Source: Lysinibacillus sphaericus (GTDB lineage Bacteria > Bacillota > Bacilli > Bacillales_A > Planococcaceae). From it: a stretch of 64,000 nt of DNA. Location: positions 442,001 through 506,000 of the forward strand of contig NZ_CP019980.1 of the NCBI RefSeq assembly GCF_002982115.1, given 5' to 3'. Positions 1 to 9,609 of the stretch are shown here, in pieces; position 1 is the stretch's first letter, and each line of letters opens with the position of its first letter. The notes beneath the pieces are model-generated. The model saw only the letters and a program-made list of their open reading frames with translations, had not been told where the DNA came from and did not search any database. The position numbers and the translations under genes were made by a program.

Positions 1-500
1 TTTAAAAATAATTGCTTAATAGAAGTTCTTTGTACTTCGTCGCATTCACGCTCATAGTCTTTTATTAGAATGGCATGTGGGCGCATGCCAATAAGATTCT
101 TTTTCTTTAACTCTTCAGTTGCTTTAACAATTTCGTCGGCACTTTTAGAAATATAGCCTAAGAAAATGCGCATTGATTCGTCAACTTCTGTTAAGGAGAA
201 CATTTCGAAGTGGGCGATACAATGCTCCGTACCATCTAACACATCGTCCATACGAATAGCGAATTCTAAAATATCTTCTCGTTCGATCGGTGTCATAAAT
301 GATTTGTTTAGCATTACGATTAGTTCATGAATGAGTTTATCGCCAGCTGTTTCGTAATTTTTCATTGTAATGCTAATCTCTTTTAAGTCAGCTACACTTG
401 TTATACGAAAATCATTTGCGTAATGTACGGCCTCTCTCATATTTTCAGCAATTTTATGCAATGCTACAAAGAAAGGGTCTTGTTTTTTTGAGTTAAGCAT
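1..500 (-). CDS. ykaA: DUF47 (PhoU-like) protein, YkaA family, 3' end cut by window
   Basis: The reading frame starts at an ATG at 500, preceded by a TCCAGGAGGA ribosome-binding site, and stays open to the window edge, giving about 166 residues of a family that is usually a little over 200. The protein is helical and highly charged, starting MLNSKKQDPFFVALHKIAEN, and carries the DUF47 pattern of E/D-rich metal-binding helices (ERED, then RMDDVLDGTEH, then RECDEVQ). DUF47 proteins resemble PhoU and are normally encoded just before a low-affinity Pit phosphate transporter, so a pit gene is expected off the left edge. The phosphate role is inferred from the family. Confidence 0.8.
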   Translation of the reverse strand, partial: MLNSKKQDPFFVALHKIAENMREAVHYANDFRITSVADLKEISITMKNYETAGDKLIHELIVMLNKSFMTPIEREDILEFAIRMDDVLDGTEHCIAHFEMFSLTEVDESMRIFLGYISKSADEIVKATEELKKKNLIGMRPHAILIKDYERECDEVQRTSIKQLFL

Positions 501-926
501 GTAAATAGAATCCTCCTGGATATAGATAAAATAAACGACCTTTAAACTTTACTATCATAACAAAATCTTACGTTTATCTACATAAAATTTATCTTTCCTA
601 CACAAAACTTTACAATCCTGTAATATACATTTTGTTCACAAATATTAAGTGTTAGGGTGTATTTGTTCATATTAATACAGTATAAATGCCTATATAACAA
701 AGAATTTATTAATTTTAAAAATCTGTTTAGTACAGTGGAACCTCTTTTGAAGACCCCATTTTCACAAGCAATCGATTTTGAATTGTAAAGGAATTGTAAA
801 GATAGATATCTTAACATTTCTTAGTGTTCCCTATTTTCTTAAGAATATCTTCATTTTTATCCTTCGTTAATATTAAGAATTGTTTTCTACAATAGAGAAG
901 TAAGAGAAAGGGGCGTCAAGTCAAAA
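501..926. other. Divergent intergenic region
   Basis: This 426-bp AT-rich gap separates the ykaA-like gene from the ABC exporter. It must hold two divergent promoters, but none is near consensus. The clearest candidate for the leftward gene is a TATGAT-type -10 near 553-558 read on the minus strand. A short tandem repeat, GAATTGTAAAG twice in a row, lies at about 779-801. A possible small minus-strand frame (578-817) has no ribosome-binding site and no recognisable content, and is not called. Confidence 0.4.
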
Positions 927-1613
927 ATGATTCAAGTCGAGAACTTACAACATACATTTTTAATTGGGAAAAAGGGTAAGGAAAAACATGTACCTGTATT
1001 AAAGGGCGTAAATTTTGAAGTGAAAAAAGGAGAGATTGTCGCAATTGTGGGCAAGAGTGGCTCTGGAAAATCAACATTGCTACAAATTTTAGCCGGGTTT
1101 ATGAAAGCTGAACAAGGCTCTATTCGTGTGAATGGGCAACAGACAGAGAAACTCACTGAAACAGAAAGTGCAGCGTTTCGTTTGCGCCAGTTCGGATTTA
1201 TCTTTCAAAACTTTCAACTTATGCCGGGTTTAACTGCATTTGAGAATATAGAGTTACCTTTGAAATTACAAGGTGCAAGCAAAGCTATTCGTAAAGAAAA
1301 AGTGAAAAAATTAATGGACAAAGTCGGATTATCGGCAGTAGCCGACCATTACCCAAATGAATTATCAGGCGGTCAGCAACAACGTGTAAGTATTGCAAGA
1401 GCGTTGATTACCAATCCTCCTATTTTGCTAGCGGACGAGCCAACAGGGAGTCTAGACTCTGAAACAGAGCAGGATATTTTACTCCTTATTCAAAGTTTAA
1501 ATCGAGAGCTAGGCTTAACATTTGTCATTATTACGCACGATGAAGAAGTGGCAACAATTGCTCATCGTCGTTTCCGTATGTATGACGGCGAGCTTGTGAA
1601 GGAGGATGAATAA
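927..1613 (+). CDS. ABC transporter ATP-binding protein, MacB/LolD type
   Basis: This 228-residue nucleotide-binding subunit powers an ABC exporter or extractor formed with the permease encoded immediately downstream. Walker A is GKSGSGKST (42-50), the signature is LSGGQ (146-150), Walker B is ILLADE (166-171) and the switch histidine is in ITHDE (about 204). The QNFQLMPGLTAFENIELPL stretch and the short length are typical of the MacB/LolD/YtrE branch, which works with FtsX-fold permeases. GAAAGGGG precedes the ATG. The gene ends three bases before the next start. The substrate (an antimicrobial, lipoprotein or envelope component) cannot be told from sequence. Confidence 0.9.
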   Translation: MIQVENLQHTFLIGKKGKEKHVPVLKGVNFEVKKGEIVAIVGKSGSGKSTLLQILAGFMKAEQGSIRVNGQQTEKLTETESAAFRLRQFGFIFQNFQLMPGLTAFENIELPLKLQGASKAIRKEKVKKLMDKVGLSAVADHYPNELSGGQQQRVSIARALITNPPILLADEPTGSLDSETEQDILLLIQSLNRELGLTFVIITHDEEVATIAHRRFRMYDGELVKEDE

Positions 1614-1614
1614 C

Positions 1615-2934
1615 ATGATATGGAAAGACCAATTGGATTTTGTTATCCAACATATTAAGAAAAATAAATTACGCGTATTTATGACCGTGCTGGCTGCAAC
1701 AATGGGTTGTGCATTTTTAATTGTCCTTGCATCCGTAGGGTTTGGGCTACAGGATTCAATTCGTAACGAGATACTATCAGATGAAAATATAACTAAAATT
1801 CAAGTATATGATGGCTCACAATTTACAGAGCAACAGAAAGATGAAATCAAGTCTATCGAGCATGTTAAAACAGTACTTGAAACGAGTACAGTTAATGCAA
1901 GTGCGCACTCATATTTTGAAGATCGTGATACAAATTCAAGTCTAGTTATAACGACTATGTCAGATTTTAAAAGTGTAACTGGGAAACTTGCAAAAGGGAA
2001 GTTCCCAACAAAGCCAAATGAGATTATTGTAGGATACCATTTTGCTCAAACATTATTAAATGATGCAGAACGAGATGTCATTAAAGAAAAAAACAAAAAG
2101 GCTGAAATAGAAGGCACATACTATGATGGTAGTGAAGAAGGATATAAAAAATCTTTAATTGGTAAAGAAATTGAATTATCTTTAGCTTCCAATTCCAATG
2201 GAGCGTCTGAAACTGAAAAGGTGAAATATACAATAGTTGGTGTGACAAAAAAACCTTCTTATGATTGGATGATTGACAATACAGTCTATATGGATTCAGC
2301 GCAAAAAGCAGCGATAGGAAGTACCCTTGCAGCATTAGATAAAGTAGCAGTAGATGAAGTATTTAATACGGAATTCAATATTTATGCGAATAGTCTAGAA
2401 AATGTTAAGCCTATTTTAGAAAAGTTAAAAGACAAGGGCTATAGCGTGTTCTCTGTGACGGAACAATTGGATCAAATGGATGTATTTTTCCTTGTGTTGA
2501 AAATTGGTTTAATTTTTGTTGGGACAATTGCAGTGTTAATCGCCTCTATTGGGATATTCAATACGATGACAATGGCGGTTACAGAGCGTACACGTGAGAT
2601 TGGGGTATTGAAGGCAATTGGCGCTAGTCCAAAGTTGATTCAACGACTCTTTTTAATGGAAAGCACATTTATTGGTATTTTAGGTACCGTTATTGCAGTT
2701 ATTATTTCATATGTCATTAGCTTTACAGCAAATGCAGTTTTACCGTTAATTTTAAAAGCGGCGACAGGTGAAGATGCTTTTAGTTCGTCAGATATTACAT
2801 TTTCACTTATCCCATGGCAACTTGTTATCATTGCGTCTGCCATCAGTATTGGTGTGGCGATGATTTCAGGCTACCGACCAGCTCGTAAAGCAACGAAGAT
2901 AGATGTTATTCAAGCATTACGACAAGAGTTATAA
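1615..2934 (+). CDS. ABC transporter permease, FtsX/MacB family
   Basis: This is the 439-residue membrane partner of the preceding ATPase. It shows the MacB/FtsX layout: one helix near residues 18-42, a large extracytoplasmic domain of about 240 residues, then three helices. The conserved ERTREIGVLKAIGAS segment lies between the second and third helices, and the chain ends in the family-typical RPARKATKIDVIQALR. I place the start at 1615, because the GGAGG at 1601-1605 runs directly into the earlier in-frame ATG at 1606 but is well spaced for 1615. The two genes form an operon that ends at the terminator at 2941-2969. Confidence 0.88.
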   Translation: MIWKDQLDFVIQHIKKNKLRVFMTVLAATMGCAFLIVLASVGFGLQDSIRNEILSDENITKIQVYDGSQFTEQQKDEIKSIEHVKTVLETSTVNASAHSYFEDRDTNSSLVITTMSDFKSVTGKLAKGKFPTKPNEIIVGYHFAQTLLNDAERDVIKEKNKKAEIEGTYYDGSEEGYKKSLIGKEIELSLASNSNGASETEKVKYTIVGVTKKPSYDWMIDNTVYMDSAQKAAIGSTLAALDKVAVDEVFNTEFNIYANSLENVKPILEKLKDKGYSVFSVTEQLDQMDVFFLVLKIGLIFVGTIAVLIASIGIFNTMTMAVTERTREIGVLKAIGASPKLIQRLFLMESTFIGILGTVIAVIISYVISFTANAVLPLILKAATGEDAFSSSDITFSLIPWQLVIIASAISIGVAMISGYRPARKATKIDVIQALRQEL

Positions 2935-2969
2935 AAAGAACCCGAGGCACATAATGCGCCTCGGGTTTT
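2935..2969. terminator. Bidirectional rho-independent terminator
   Basis: The perfect 8-bp stem CCCGAGGC/GCCTCGGG (2941-2948 and 2958-2965) is followed by TTTT on the plus strand. On the minus strand it is followed by TTCTTTTT. It sits between the convergent permease and methyltransferase genes and can serve both. Confidence 0.85.
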
Positions 2970-2975
2970 CATAAT

Positions 2976-4136
2976 TTACAAATAAGATGTTAATTCATTT
3001 GCTAAAAATGGCTGTGCATTCAACAGGGTTACAAAGGCATCATACTTAGCGCGTTGTTGTGCGCTCGGCTTTTTGCCAGTATAATAAGCGCGAATTAGAA
3101 TGTTTTTTGGTGTGTTCTCCATATCAATAAATTCCAACAACTGTGCTTCATAACCAACAAGTGATAAAATCTCAGCGCGAATGGAATCAGTCGCGAGAGC
3201 TGCAAAACGTTCGCGGACAAGGCCATGCTGTAACATGACATCGAGTGCCGGTGTATCAAGTTGACGGTTTAGCTCATGTTGACAACAAGGGACACTTAAT
3301 ATGACACTTGCGCTCCATTTCACTGCGCGTGATAATGCCATATCTGTTGCAACATCACACGCGTGTAGAGTTACGACCATGTCTACATTCGATTCATCGT
3401 TATAATCATTAATATCCCCAACTAAAAATTCAAGTTGCTCGTAGCCTAAATCTTGTGCAATACGAGAGCATTCCACGATTACCTCTTTTTTTAAATCTAA
3501 GCCAGTAACGCGAATATCCAACCCTTTTTCAATTTTTAAGTAATGATACAAGGCAAACGTCAAATAGGATTTTCCTGAACCAAAATCTAAAATACGGACT
3601 TGGCGATTTTTGGGTAAATAGGCTAAGGCATCGTCGATAAATTCAATGAAGCGATTAATTTGCTTGAATTTATCGTATTTTTGTTTTTTTACTTTTCCTT
3701 CTTCGCTTTGTACACCTAAACGAATTAAAAAAGGATAAGGCGTGGACTCATCAAGTAAATAGTTTTTCTTACGATTATGTGATAAGTTTACTTGCTTCGG
3801 AGTAGCGGCTTTATCTGATTTCCATAAAACTTTATTTTTTTTCGATAGTTGCACGTGTACTTTTTCTTCTTTAAAGTCGATATGTGCTTGACGGAAGTCA
3901 GCAAAGAATAGTTCAAGTTTAGGCGGGAAATCGGCTAATAGGACATTCTCATGTTTTAAAATACGCTCATATTGGTATTCAATTTGTATATGATAAGCTT
4001 CTTTCAACATGATGGGCTTTAGTTTTATACGCTTTATTTCATTAGATTTCATTCGTGGTTGACTAATTGTAGCCGCAACGAGTTGTTGTTGGGAAATTTG
4101 GTCTAGAAGCAGTGTTTTCATTTCTTCAAATGTCAT
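2976..4136 (-). CDS. Class I SAM-dependent methyltransferase, METTL25/GSTCD-like (Methyltransf_32)
   Basis: This is a 386-residue protein with a roughly 170-residue N-terminal region and a C-terminal Rossmann methyltransferase domain. Motif I is ILDFGSGKSYLTFALY, a motif II-like acidic strand is VTGLDLKKEV, and the hallmark SVPCCQHEL loop appears later. That cysteine-containing loop is typical of the Methyltransf_32 group, which includes METTL25. The substrate is unknown. The start at 4136 is chosen for its AAGAAGG ribosome-binding site eight bases upstream; an ATG 16 codons earlier lacks one. Confidence 0.8.
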   Translation of the reverse strand: MTFEEMKTLLLDQISQQQLVAATISQPRMKSNEIKRIKLKPIMLKEAYHIQIEYQYERILKHENVLLADFPPKLELFFADFRQAHIDFKEEKVHVQLSKKNKVLWKSDKAATPKQVNLSHNRKKNYLLDESTPYPFLIRLGVQSEEGKVKKQKYDKFKQINRFIEFIDDALAYLPKNRQVRILDFGSGKSYLTFALYHYLKIEKGLDIRVTGLDLKKEVIVECSRIAQDLGYEQLEFLVGDINDYNDESNVDMVVTLHACDVATDMALSRAVKWSASVILSVPCCQHELNRQLDTPALDVMLQHGLVRERFAALATDSIRAEILSLVGYEAQLLEFIDMENTPKNILIRAYYTGKKPSAQQRAKYDAFVTLLNAQPFLANELTSYL

Positions 4137-4326
4137 TTGTTTCGCCTTCTTTGTTGTGTAATAGATGGCATTAGTGTAACACAATTTTCTTCACGTTGTT
4201 TTTCATTTCAAATAATCGGTAAATCGAATATTCAGAAAATGGATTTTTGTTTTTGAACATTTTACGGTATATTAATAGTGAAAAGTATTCTATGCTAAAA
4301 AATAATGTTCAAAAGGAGGAATGCTT

Positions 4327-5814
4327 ATGTCAGATAATACTTATCAGCTAATCGCTATTATCATTTATATGATTGTCATGCTCGGAATCGGGTGGTATGC
4401 ATTCGTTAAAACTTCAAATTTAACAGATTATATGCTAGGTGGTCGATCCTTAGGGCCTGCTGTTACAGCGTTGAGTGCAGGTGCGGCAGATATGTCAGGT
4501 TGGCTTTTAATGGGGCTTCCGGGGGCAATTTATGCTTCAGGACTTGTTGAAGCATGGATCGCCATCGGGTTAACAATAGGAGCTTATTTGAATTGGATGT
4601 TTGTCGCACCAAGATTACGGGTTTATACGCAAGTTTCAAATGACTCAATTACAATACCGAGTTATTTAGATAATCGCTTACGTGATCATACAAGATTAAT
4701 CAGAATTGCTTCAGGACTCATTATTCTATTGTTTTTCACATTCTATGTTTCCTCAGGTATGGTAGCTGGCGGTAAGTTTTTTGACAGCTCATTTGGCTAC
4801 GAATATCATACAGGTTTATTGATTGTATCAGGCGTAGTTGTTGCTTATACATTGTTTGGTGGTTTCCTAGCGGTGAGTTATACGGACTTTTTACAAGGTC
4901 TTATTATGTTTTTAGCACTGATTACCGTACCTTTATTTGGGCTATTTTTAACGGGTGGTCTTAGTGAAACAGTAGAATCCATTAAAACGGTAAACCCAGA
5001 ACATTTAAGTTTATTACCAGCATCAGCGACAGCTGCAGCGATTATTTCATCGCTTGCATGGGGGTTAGGATACTTTGGGCAACCACATATAATCGTGCGT
5101 TTTATGGCGATTAGTTCTGTAAAGGAAACGAAACAGGCTCGTCGCATCGGTATTGGTTGGATGATTTTAAGTCTTATTGGTGCCCTTGCAACTGCATTAG
5201 TAGGTGTAGCGTACTATCAACAAAATGCAGGGGAATTAAAAGACGCTGAAACGGTCTTTATTGTACTTGGTCAAATTTTATTCCATCCATTTATCGCGGG
5301 TATTATGTTGGCTGCTATTCTAGCTGCAATTATGAGTACCATTTCATCGCAATTAATTGTCACTTCTTCAGCTCTCGTTGAAGATATTTACAAGGCGTTA
5401 TTTAATAAAACAGCAAACGATAAACATTATGTGTTTATTGGGCGTATGGCAGTTTTAGTAGTAGCCGTAATTGCAGCATTATTAGCTTGGAACCCTGAAA
5501 ATTCCATTTTAAATTTAGTAGGGTTTGCTTGGGCTGGCTTCGGGGCTGCGTTCGGTCCAATTATTTTACTATCATTATATTGGAAGAAATTGACGAATTA
5601 TGGAGCGCTCAGTGGAATGGTGACGGGTGCGGCAACAGCCTTTATATGGGGTAAAATAAAGCTGCTTTCAACTACTTTATACGAAATCGTGCCAGGATTC
5701 CTTGTTTGTTTAATAGTAGCCGTTGTTGTAAGTATGGTGACTTATAAGAGAAATGCAGAAATCGAGGAAGAATTCGATCGTACTGAAACATTGTTAAAAA
5801 AAGAGCGAGGATAA
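4327..5814 (+). CDS. putP: Sodium/proline symporter PutP (SSS family)
   Basis: This 495-residue inner membrane transporter has about 13 hydrophobic helices and the length expected for PutP (470-500). Characteristic segments are DYMLGGRSLGPAVTALSAGA in the first helices, AADMSGWLLMGLPG (sodium and proline site region) and SSQLIVTSSALVEDIYK near the middle. It should import L-proline with sodium, for nutrition or osmoprotection. AAAGGAGGA ends directly at an earlier in-frame ATG (4321), so the ATG at 4327 is the better start. No proline-degradation gene is adjacent, so an OpuE-like osmoprotective role is possible. Confidence 0.92.
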   Translation: MSDNTYQLIAIIIYMIVMLGIGWYAFVKTSNLTDYMLGGRSLGPAVTALSAGAADMSGWLLMGLPGAIYASGLVEAWIAIGLTIGAYLNWMFVAPRLRVYTQVSNDSITIPSYLDNRLRDHTRLIRIASGLIILLFFTFYVSSGMVAGGKFFDSSFGYEYHTGLLIVSGVVVAYTLFGGFLAVSYTDFLQGLIMFLALITVPLFGLFLTGGLSETVESIKTVNPEHLSLLPASATAAAIISSLAWGLGYFGQPHIIVRFMAISSVKETKQARRIGIGWMILSLIGALATALVGVAYYQQNAGELKDAETVFIVLGQILFHPFIAGIMLAAILAAIMSTISSQLIVTSSALVEDIYKALFNKTANDKHYVFIGRMAVLVVAVIAALLAWNPENSILNLVGFAWAGFGAAFGPIILLSLYWKKLTNYGALSGMVTGAATAFIWGKIKLLSTTLYEIVPGFLVCLIVAVVVSMVTYKRNAEIEEEFDRTETLLKKERG

Positions 5815-5882
5815 GTTGATAAGAGTAAGCTAAAGTTAGTTTACTTATTTCTAATTAAACATAGTTTATCTACATTAAAGCA

Positions 5883-5921
5883 TGCGCCCAATTTTCTAGT
5901 CTAGGGCGCATTTGTTTTTTT
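5883..5921 (+). terminator. Rho-independent terminator of putP
   Basis: The stem TGCGCCC/GGGCGCA (5883-5889 and 5904-5910) is followed by TTTGTTTTTTT. A second, weaker hairpin lies at 5824-5845. Both are in the 270-bp gap before hflX. Confidence 0.8.
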
Positions 5922-6086
5922 ATAATGAGCAGACTATTTTTGATGATTCGACGTTGAAGTATGTGTATAAATAACGCTGCGGTGGAAGGAATCTTTGCCG
6001 ACTAAAAGACACAGTTTAGGGCATTATATGGTAAGATGAAGAAAATTTGTTGTAGCAACACCAAGGCGTTGGTGGGAGGATTGTGA

Positions 6087-7373
6087 ATGGATAAATTGAA
6101 AGAAGTAGATGTATTGTTAGAAAAGGCCATATTAGTTGGTGTTAATTTACGTAATGATAAGCATTTTGAGTATTCGATGGAGGAGCTTACAAATTTAGCT
6201 GAAGCTTTAAATGTGGAAGTGGTAGGTATCGTCACGCAAAATTTAGAGCGAGTCACACCATCTCATTATGTCGGGACAGGTAAAATCGAAGAGATAAAAA
6301 GTTTTTATGAAGAAGCACAAGCTAATCTTGTGATTTTTAATGATGAATTATCACCTTCACAAATCCGTAATTTAGAGCGCGATTTAGAGACGAAAGTCAT
6401 TGATCGGACGATGTTAATTTTAGATATTTTTGGACGCCGTGCCAAAACACGTGAAGCACAAATGCAAGTTGAGCTGGCGCAACTTCAATATATGCTTCCA
6501 CGTTTAGTCGGTTTACATGCTTCCCTAAGCCGACAAGGTGGTGGTACTGGTGGCGGTTTTAAAAACCGTGGAGCAGGTGAGACCAAACTTGAGTTAGATC
6601 GACGAAAAATTGAAGATCAAATTTCTAAAATAAAAAAAGAACTCGAGCAAGTAAAGGAGCAACGAGAAACCCAACGAAAACAAAGAAGAAAAAATGCTGT
6701 ACCTGTTGTATCCATTGTGGGCTATACGAATGCTGGCAAATCAACGATTATGAACCAGCTCCTTGCTAAAATTGGACAAGAGGATCATAAACAAGTATTT
6801 GAGAAGGATATGCTATTTGCTACACTCGAAACGTCTGTCCGTTATATTGAATTACACGATAAGAAATCTTTTTTATTAACAGATACAGTTGGCTTTGTTA
6901 GTAAGTTACCGCATCATCTAGTAAAAGCGTTTCGTTCTACATTAGAAGAAGCGCGGGATGCAGATTTATTGCTCCACGTTGTGGATGTTTCAAATGCAGA
7001 ACATGGCTTTATGATGGATGTTACAAATGAAACGTTAAAGGCGGTTGGAGTGGAAGGAATCCCTACTATTTATGTATATAATAAAGCGGACTTAGCAAAT
7101 GTGCCGTACCCTGTTATCAGTGGGGACAATATTTGGATTTCTGCTAAGCAAGGCAATGGTTTAGATGAACTTTTACAAATTATACGTCAGCATATTTTTT
7201 CCGATTATGTAACTTGTAAAATGCTTATTCCATATGAGCAAGGAAATATTGTTTCTTATTTAAATGAAAATGCGACGATTTATGAAACGGCATATGAAGA
7301 AGCGGGCACATTATTAAAGCTTGAAGTAAAAGAAGCCGATTATGCAAAATATCAACATTTTGTTGTTAAATAA
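6087..7373 (+). CDS. hflX: GTPase HflX
   Basis: This 428-residue TRAFAC GTPase binds the 50S subunit and splits or rescues stalled ribosomes, especially under heat stress. The N-terminal HflX domain (about 1-180) contains the glycine-rich loop SRQGGGTGGGFKNRGAGETK (149-168), followed by a lysine-rich coiled coil (170-202). The G domain has G1 GYTNAGKST (212-220), G3 DTVGF (266-270) and G4 NKAD (332-335). It starts at ATG after GGGAGGA and stands alone as its own transcription unit. Confidence 0.95.
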   Translation: MDKLKEVDVLLEKAILVGVNLRNDKHFEYSMEELTNLAEALNVEVVGIVTQNLERVTPSHYVGTGKIEEIKSFYEEAQANLVIFNDELSPSQIRNLERDLETKVIDRTMLILDIFGRRAKTREAQMQVELAQLQYMLPRLVGLHASLSRQGGGTGGGFKNRGAGETKLELDRRKIEDQISKIKKELEQVKEQRETQRKQRRKNAVPVVSIVGYTNAGKSTIMNQLLAKIGQEDHKQVFEKDMLFATLETSVRYIELHDKKSFLLTDTVGFVSKLPHHLVKAFRSTLEEARDADLLLHVVDVSNAEHGFMMDVTNETLKAVGVEGIPTIYVYNKADLANVPYPVISGDNIWISAKQGNGLDELLQIIRQHIFSDYVTCKMLIPYEQGNIVSYLNENATIYETAYEEAGTLLKLEVKEADYAKYQHFVVK

Positions 7374-7860
7374 CATAGAGTTAAAATATAAGTAAGCCAA
7401 CACGTAGCTAGAAAAGTTGCCTAGCTTATTTCTATGGAAATGACACATATAACAGAATAAAGCTTGTGCGTTGAGATAAGGTCGCCATGTACCTTGCGAT
7501 AACTCACAGTAATTGGAAAAAATGGGCTTTGAAAAAATTACAATCAATGGTGACTCTCGCCATTGATTTTTTTATTTGCAATAAATAAATTATTTTCTGA
7601 TTATATAGTATTTTAAAATATTATATTTATATTTTATTTTTTTGATAAAGCAAAAAGTGCGAAAACGTAGATATTTCAATATATTTAAGAAAATATCAAC
7701 TAATCAATCTGAATATAGAGAAAACTGATAAATTTTCAACATTTTTTAAAACTCTTGATAAAGTGATAAAAACGCTTTAGTATGATGAAACATAGTTTTT
7801 TATCCTTACTAATGGGTAATAATATTTTTAAGGAATAATAAAATGGGAGAGGATATTGTT
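7374..7860. other. Intergenic region before the peptide transporter
   Basis: This gap of nearly 490 bp is very AT-rich in its second half. It holds a TAGCTAG/CTAGCTA hairpin near 7404-7426 and the hflX-side terminator at 7542-7575. A CodY-like sequence, AATTTTCAACATTTT (about 7732-7746), matches 11 of 15 positions of the CodY consensus. CodY control is common for peptide transporters, but this match is weak. No coding potential was seen. Confidence 0.35.
7542..7575 (+). terminator. Rho-independent terminator
   Basis: The 9-bp stem AATCAATGG/CCATTGATT (7542-7550 and 7560-7568) is followed by TTTTTATTT. It lies about 170 bp after hflX. Confidence 0.75.
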
Positions 7861-9348
7861 ATGTCTACTAAAGATGAAATTGTAAAATCCGTCCCTCAAA
7901 ATGGTTTTGTCGGACACCCTAAGGGGCTCTTTACATTATTTTTCACAGAATTTTGGGAACGTTTTTCATACTACGGGATGCGAGCGATTCTAATTTTCTT
8001 CATGTATTATGAATTAAATGAAGGTGGATTAGGTCTTGATCGCGGTACAGCGAACTCCATTATGGCCATATATGGTTCCCTTGTTTATATGTCGGGTATT
8101 ATTGGTGGCTGGATAGCCGATCGACTTTTAGGTACACGTAAAACGATTTTTTATGGTGGCGTATTAATTATGATTGGTCACTTCCTGCTAGCATTCCCTG
8201 GCGGTGTGACAATGTTATTTGCGTCGATGGCGTTTATTGTTATCGGTACTGGTTTATTAAAACCGAATGTCTCAAGTATTGTAGGGGATATTTATGCTGA
8301 AACAGATAGTCGTCGTGATGCAGGATTCTCGATTTTCTATATGGGCATTAATATGGGTGCATTCATTGCGCCGTTTATTGTCGGAACAATTGGACAAAAG
8401 TATAGCTTCCATTTAGGCTTTAGTTTAGCAGCCGTTGGTATGTTAATTGGTTTAATTGTTTTTAAAGTAACAGAGAAAAAATATCTAGGATTAGCGGGCT
8501 TACAAGTAAATAACCCGTTAAAACCAGAAGAACGTAAAAAAGTCTTTACACAAATTGCTATTGTAGCGCTAGTTATTCTTGTCTTAGGTGGTATCGGCAT
8601 TAAAACTGGTGTACTAACAATGAATGTCTTTAGTTTACTTATTACTATACTTGGTGTACTTATTCCAACAGCTTTCTTTATTTATATGTACCGCAGTGAG
8701 AAAACAACGAAAGATGAGAAATCTCGTCTTCTGGCATACATTCCGCTGTTTTTAGCGGCAGTTATGTTTTGGGCTATTCAAGAGCAAGGTGCAACAATCC
8801 TTGCGACGTATGCAGATGAGCGTACACAATTAAATCTTGGTGGCTTCCAGTTGGAATCATCTTGGTTCCAATCATTAAATCCTTTATTTGTTATTACATT
8901 ATCACCACTATTTGCGATGTTATGGCTAAAATGGGGCGATAAGCAACCATCCACACCACGTAAATTTTCTTATTCACTATTTTTTGCAGGACTATCATTT
9001 TTAGTGATGATGATTCCAGCACATCTATCTGGTGGACAAGCTTTAGTTAGTCCGTTGTGGTTAGTATTATCATTCTTTTTAGTAGTAGTTGGGGAATTAT
9101 TATTATCTCCTGTAGGTCTGTCTGCAACAACGAAATTAGCTCCACAAGCTTTTGCTGCACAAACAATGTCACTGTGGTTTTTAACTAGTGCTGCGGCTCA
9201 AGCAATTAACGCTCAACTTGTTAAGGTATATGAGGTTGTAAGTGAATTCACATATTTCGGATTTTTAGGATCATTGTCAATTCTTATTGGCATACTCTTA
9301 TTAGTACTTTCACCGATTATTTCTAAAGCGATGCGAGGCATTAATTAG
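7861..9348 (+). CDS. Proton-dependent oligopeptide (POT) family di-/tripeptide transporter
   Basis: This 495-residue membrane protein belongs to the POT/PTR family, which imports di- and tripeptides with protons. The diagnostic ExxER motif is in FTEFWERFSYYGMRAIL near residue 30. The second signature region reads GTGLLKPNVSSIVGDIY. About 14 hydrophobic segments are visible, as in DtpT and YclF. I prefer the ATG at 7861, spaced eight bases after GGGAGAGG. An in-frame ATG at 7843 has a weaker AAGGAA and would add six residues. The gene is monocistronic. Confidence 0.92.
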   Translation: MSTKDEIVKSVPQNGFVGHPKGLFTLFFTEFWERFSYYGMRAILIFFMYYELNEGGLGLDRGTANSIMAIYGSLVYMSGIIGGWIADRLLGTRKTIFYGGVLIMIGHFLLAFPGGVTMLFASMAFIVIGTGLLKPNVSSIVGDIYAETDSRRDAGFSIFYMGINMGAFIAPFIVGTIGQKYSFHLGFSLAAVGMLIGLIVFKVTEKKYLGLAGLQVNNPLKPEERKKVFTQIAIVALVILVLGGIGIKTGVLTMNVFSLLITILGVLIPTAFFIYMYRSEKTTKDEKSRLLAYIPLFLAAVMFWAIQEQGATILATYADERTQLNLGGFQLESSWFQSLNPLFVITLSPLFAMLWLKWGDKQPSTPRKFSYSLFFAGLSFLVMMIPAHLSGGQALVSPLWLVLSFFLVVVGELLLSPVGLSATTKLAPQAFAAQTMSLWFLTSAAAQAINAQLVKVYEVVSEFTYFGFLGSLSILIGILLLVLSPIISKAMRGIN

Positions 9349-9371
9349 TTGAATATGCTGGGATAATAGAG

Positions 9372-9412
9372 AAAAGTGTTAGATTGACTGCCATCAATCT
9401 AGCACTTTTTTG
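9372..9412 (+). terminator. Rho-independent terminator; copy 1 of a dispersed repeat
   Basis: A 16-bp stem (9372-9387 and 9394-9409, one G-U pair) built around AGTGTTAGATTGA is followed by a T run. Near-identical hairpins occur at 34149-34190 and 61838-61878. The GTCCGCTACG...GGTGCTTTCCGC sequence just after it (9426-9450) recurs after copy 3. Confidence 0.85.
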
Positions 9413-9609
9413 TTATGGCGTTGTTGTCCGCTACGGTGGTGCTTTCCGCGGGCACATCGTTAGTTGTTACAAAACTAAAAGGCATTACTACGCATCTTTT
9501 TTGTCTTTTGTGTAGTCTATTAGCTAGAAGATAATTTAATTTTCTGTAGAATAGGACTATTTTTCGTTATAATAATCTTACTAGTAACAATTTTAAGGGG
9601 TTGGTTGTC

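Noticed and set aside
578-817. 79-codon minus-strand frame in the first intergenic region
   Set aside because: No ribosome-binding site, and composition like noncoding AT-rich DNA between divergent genes.
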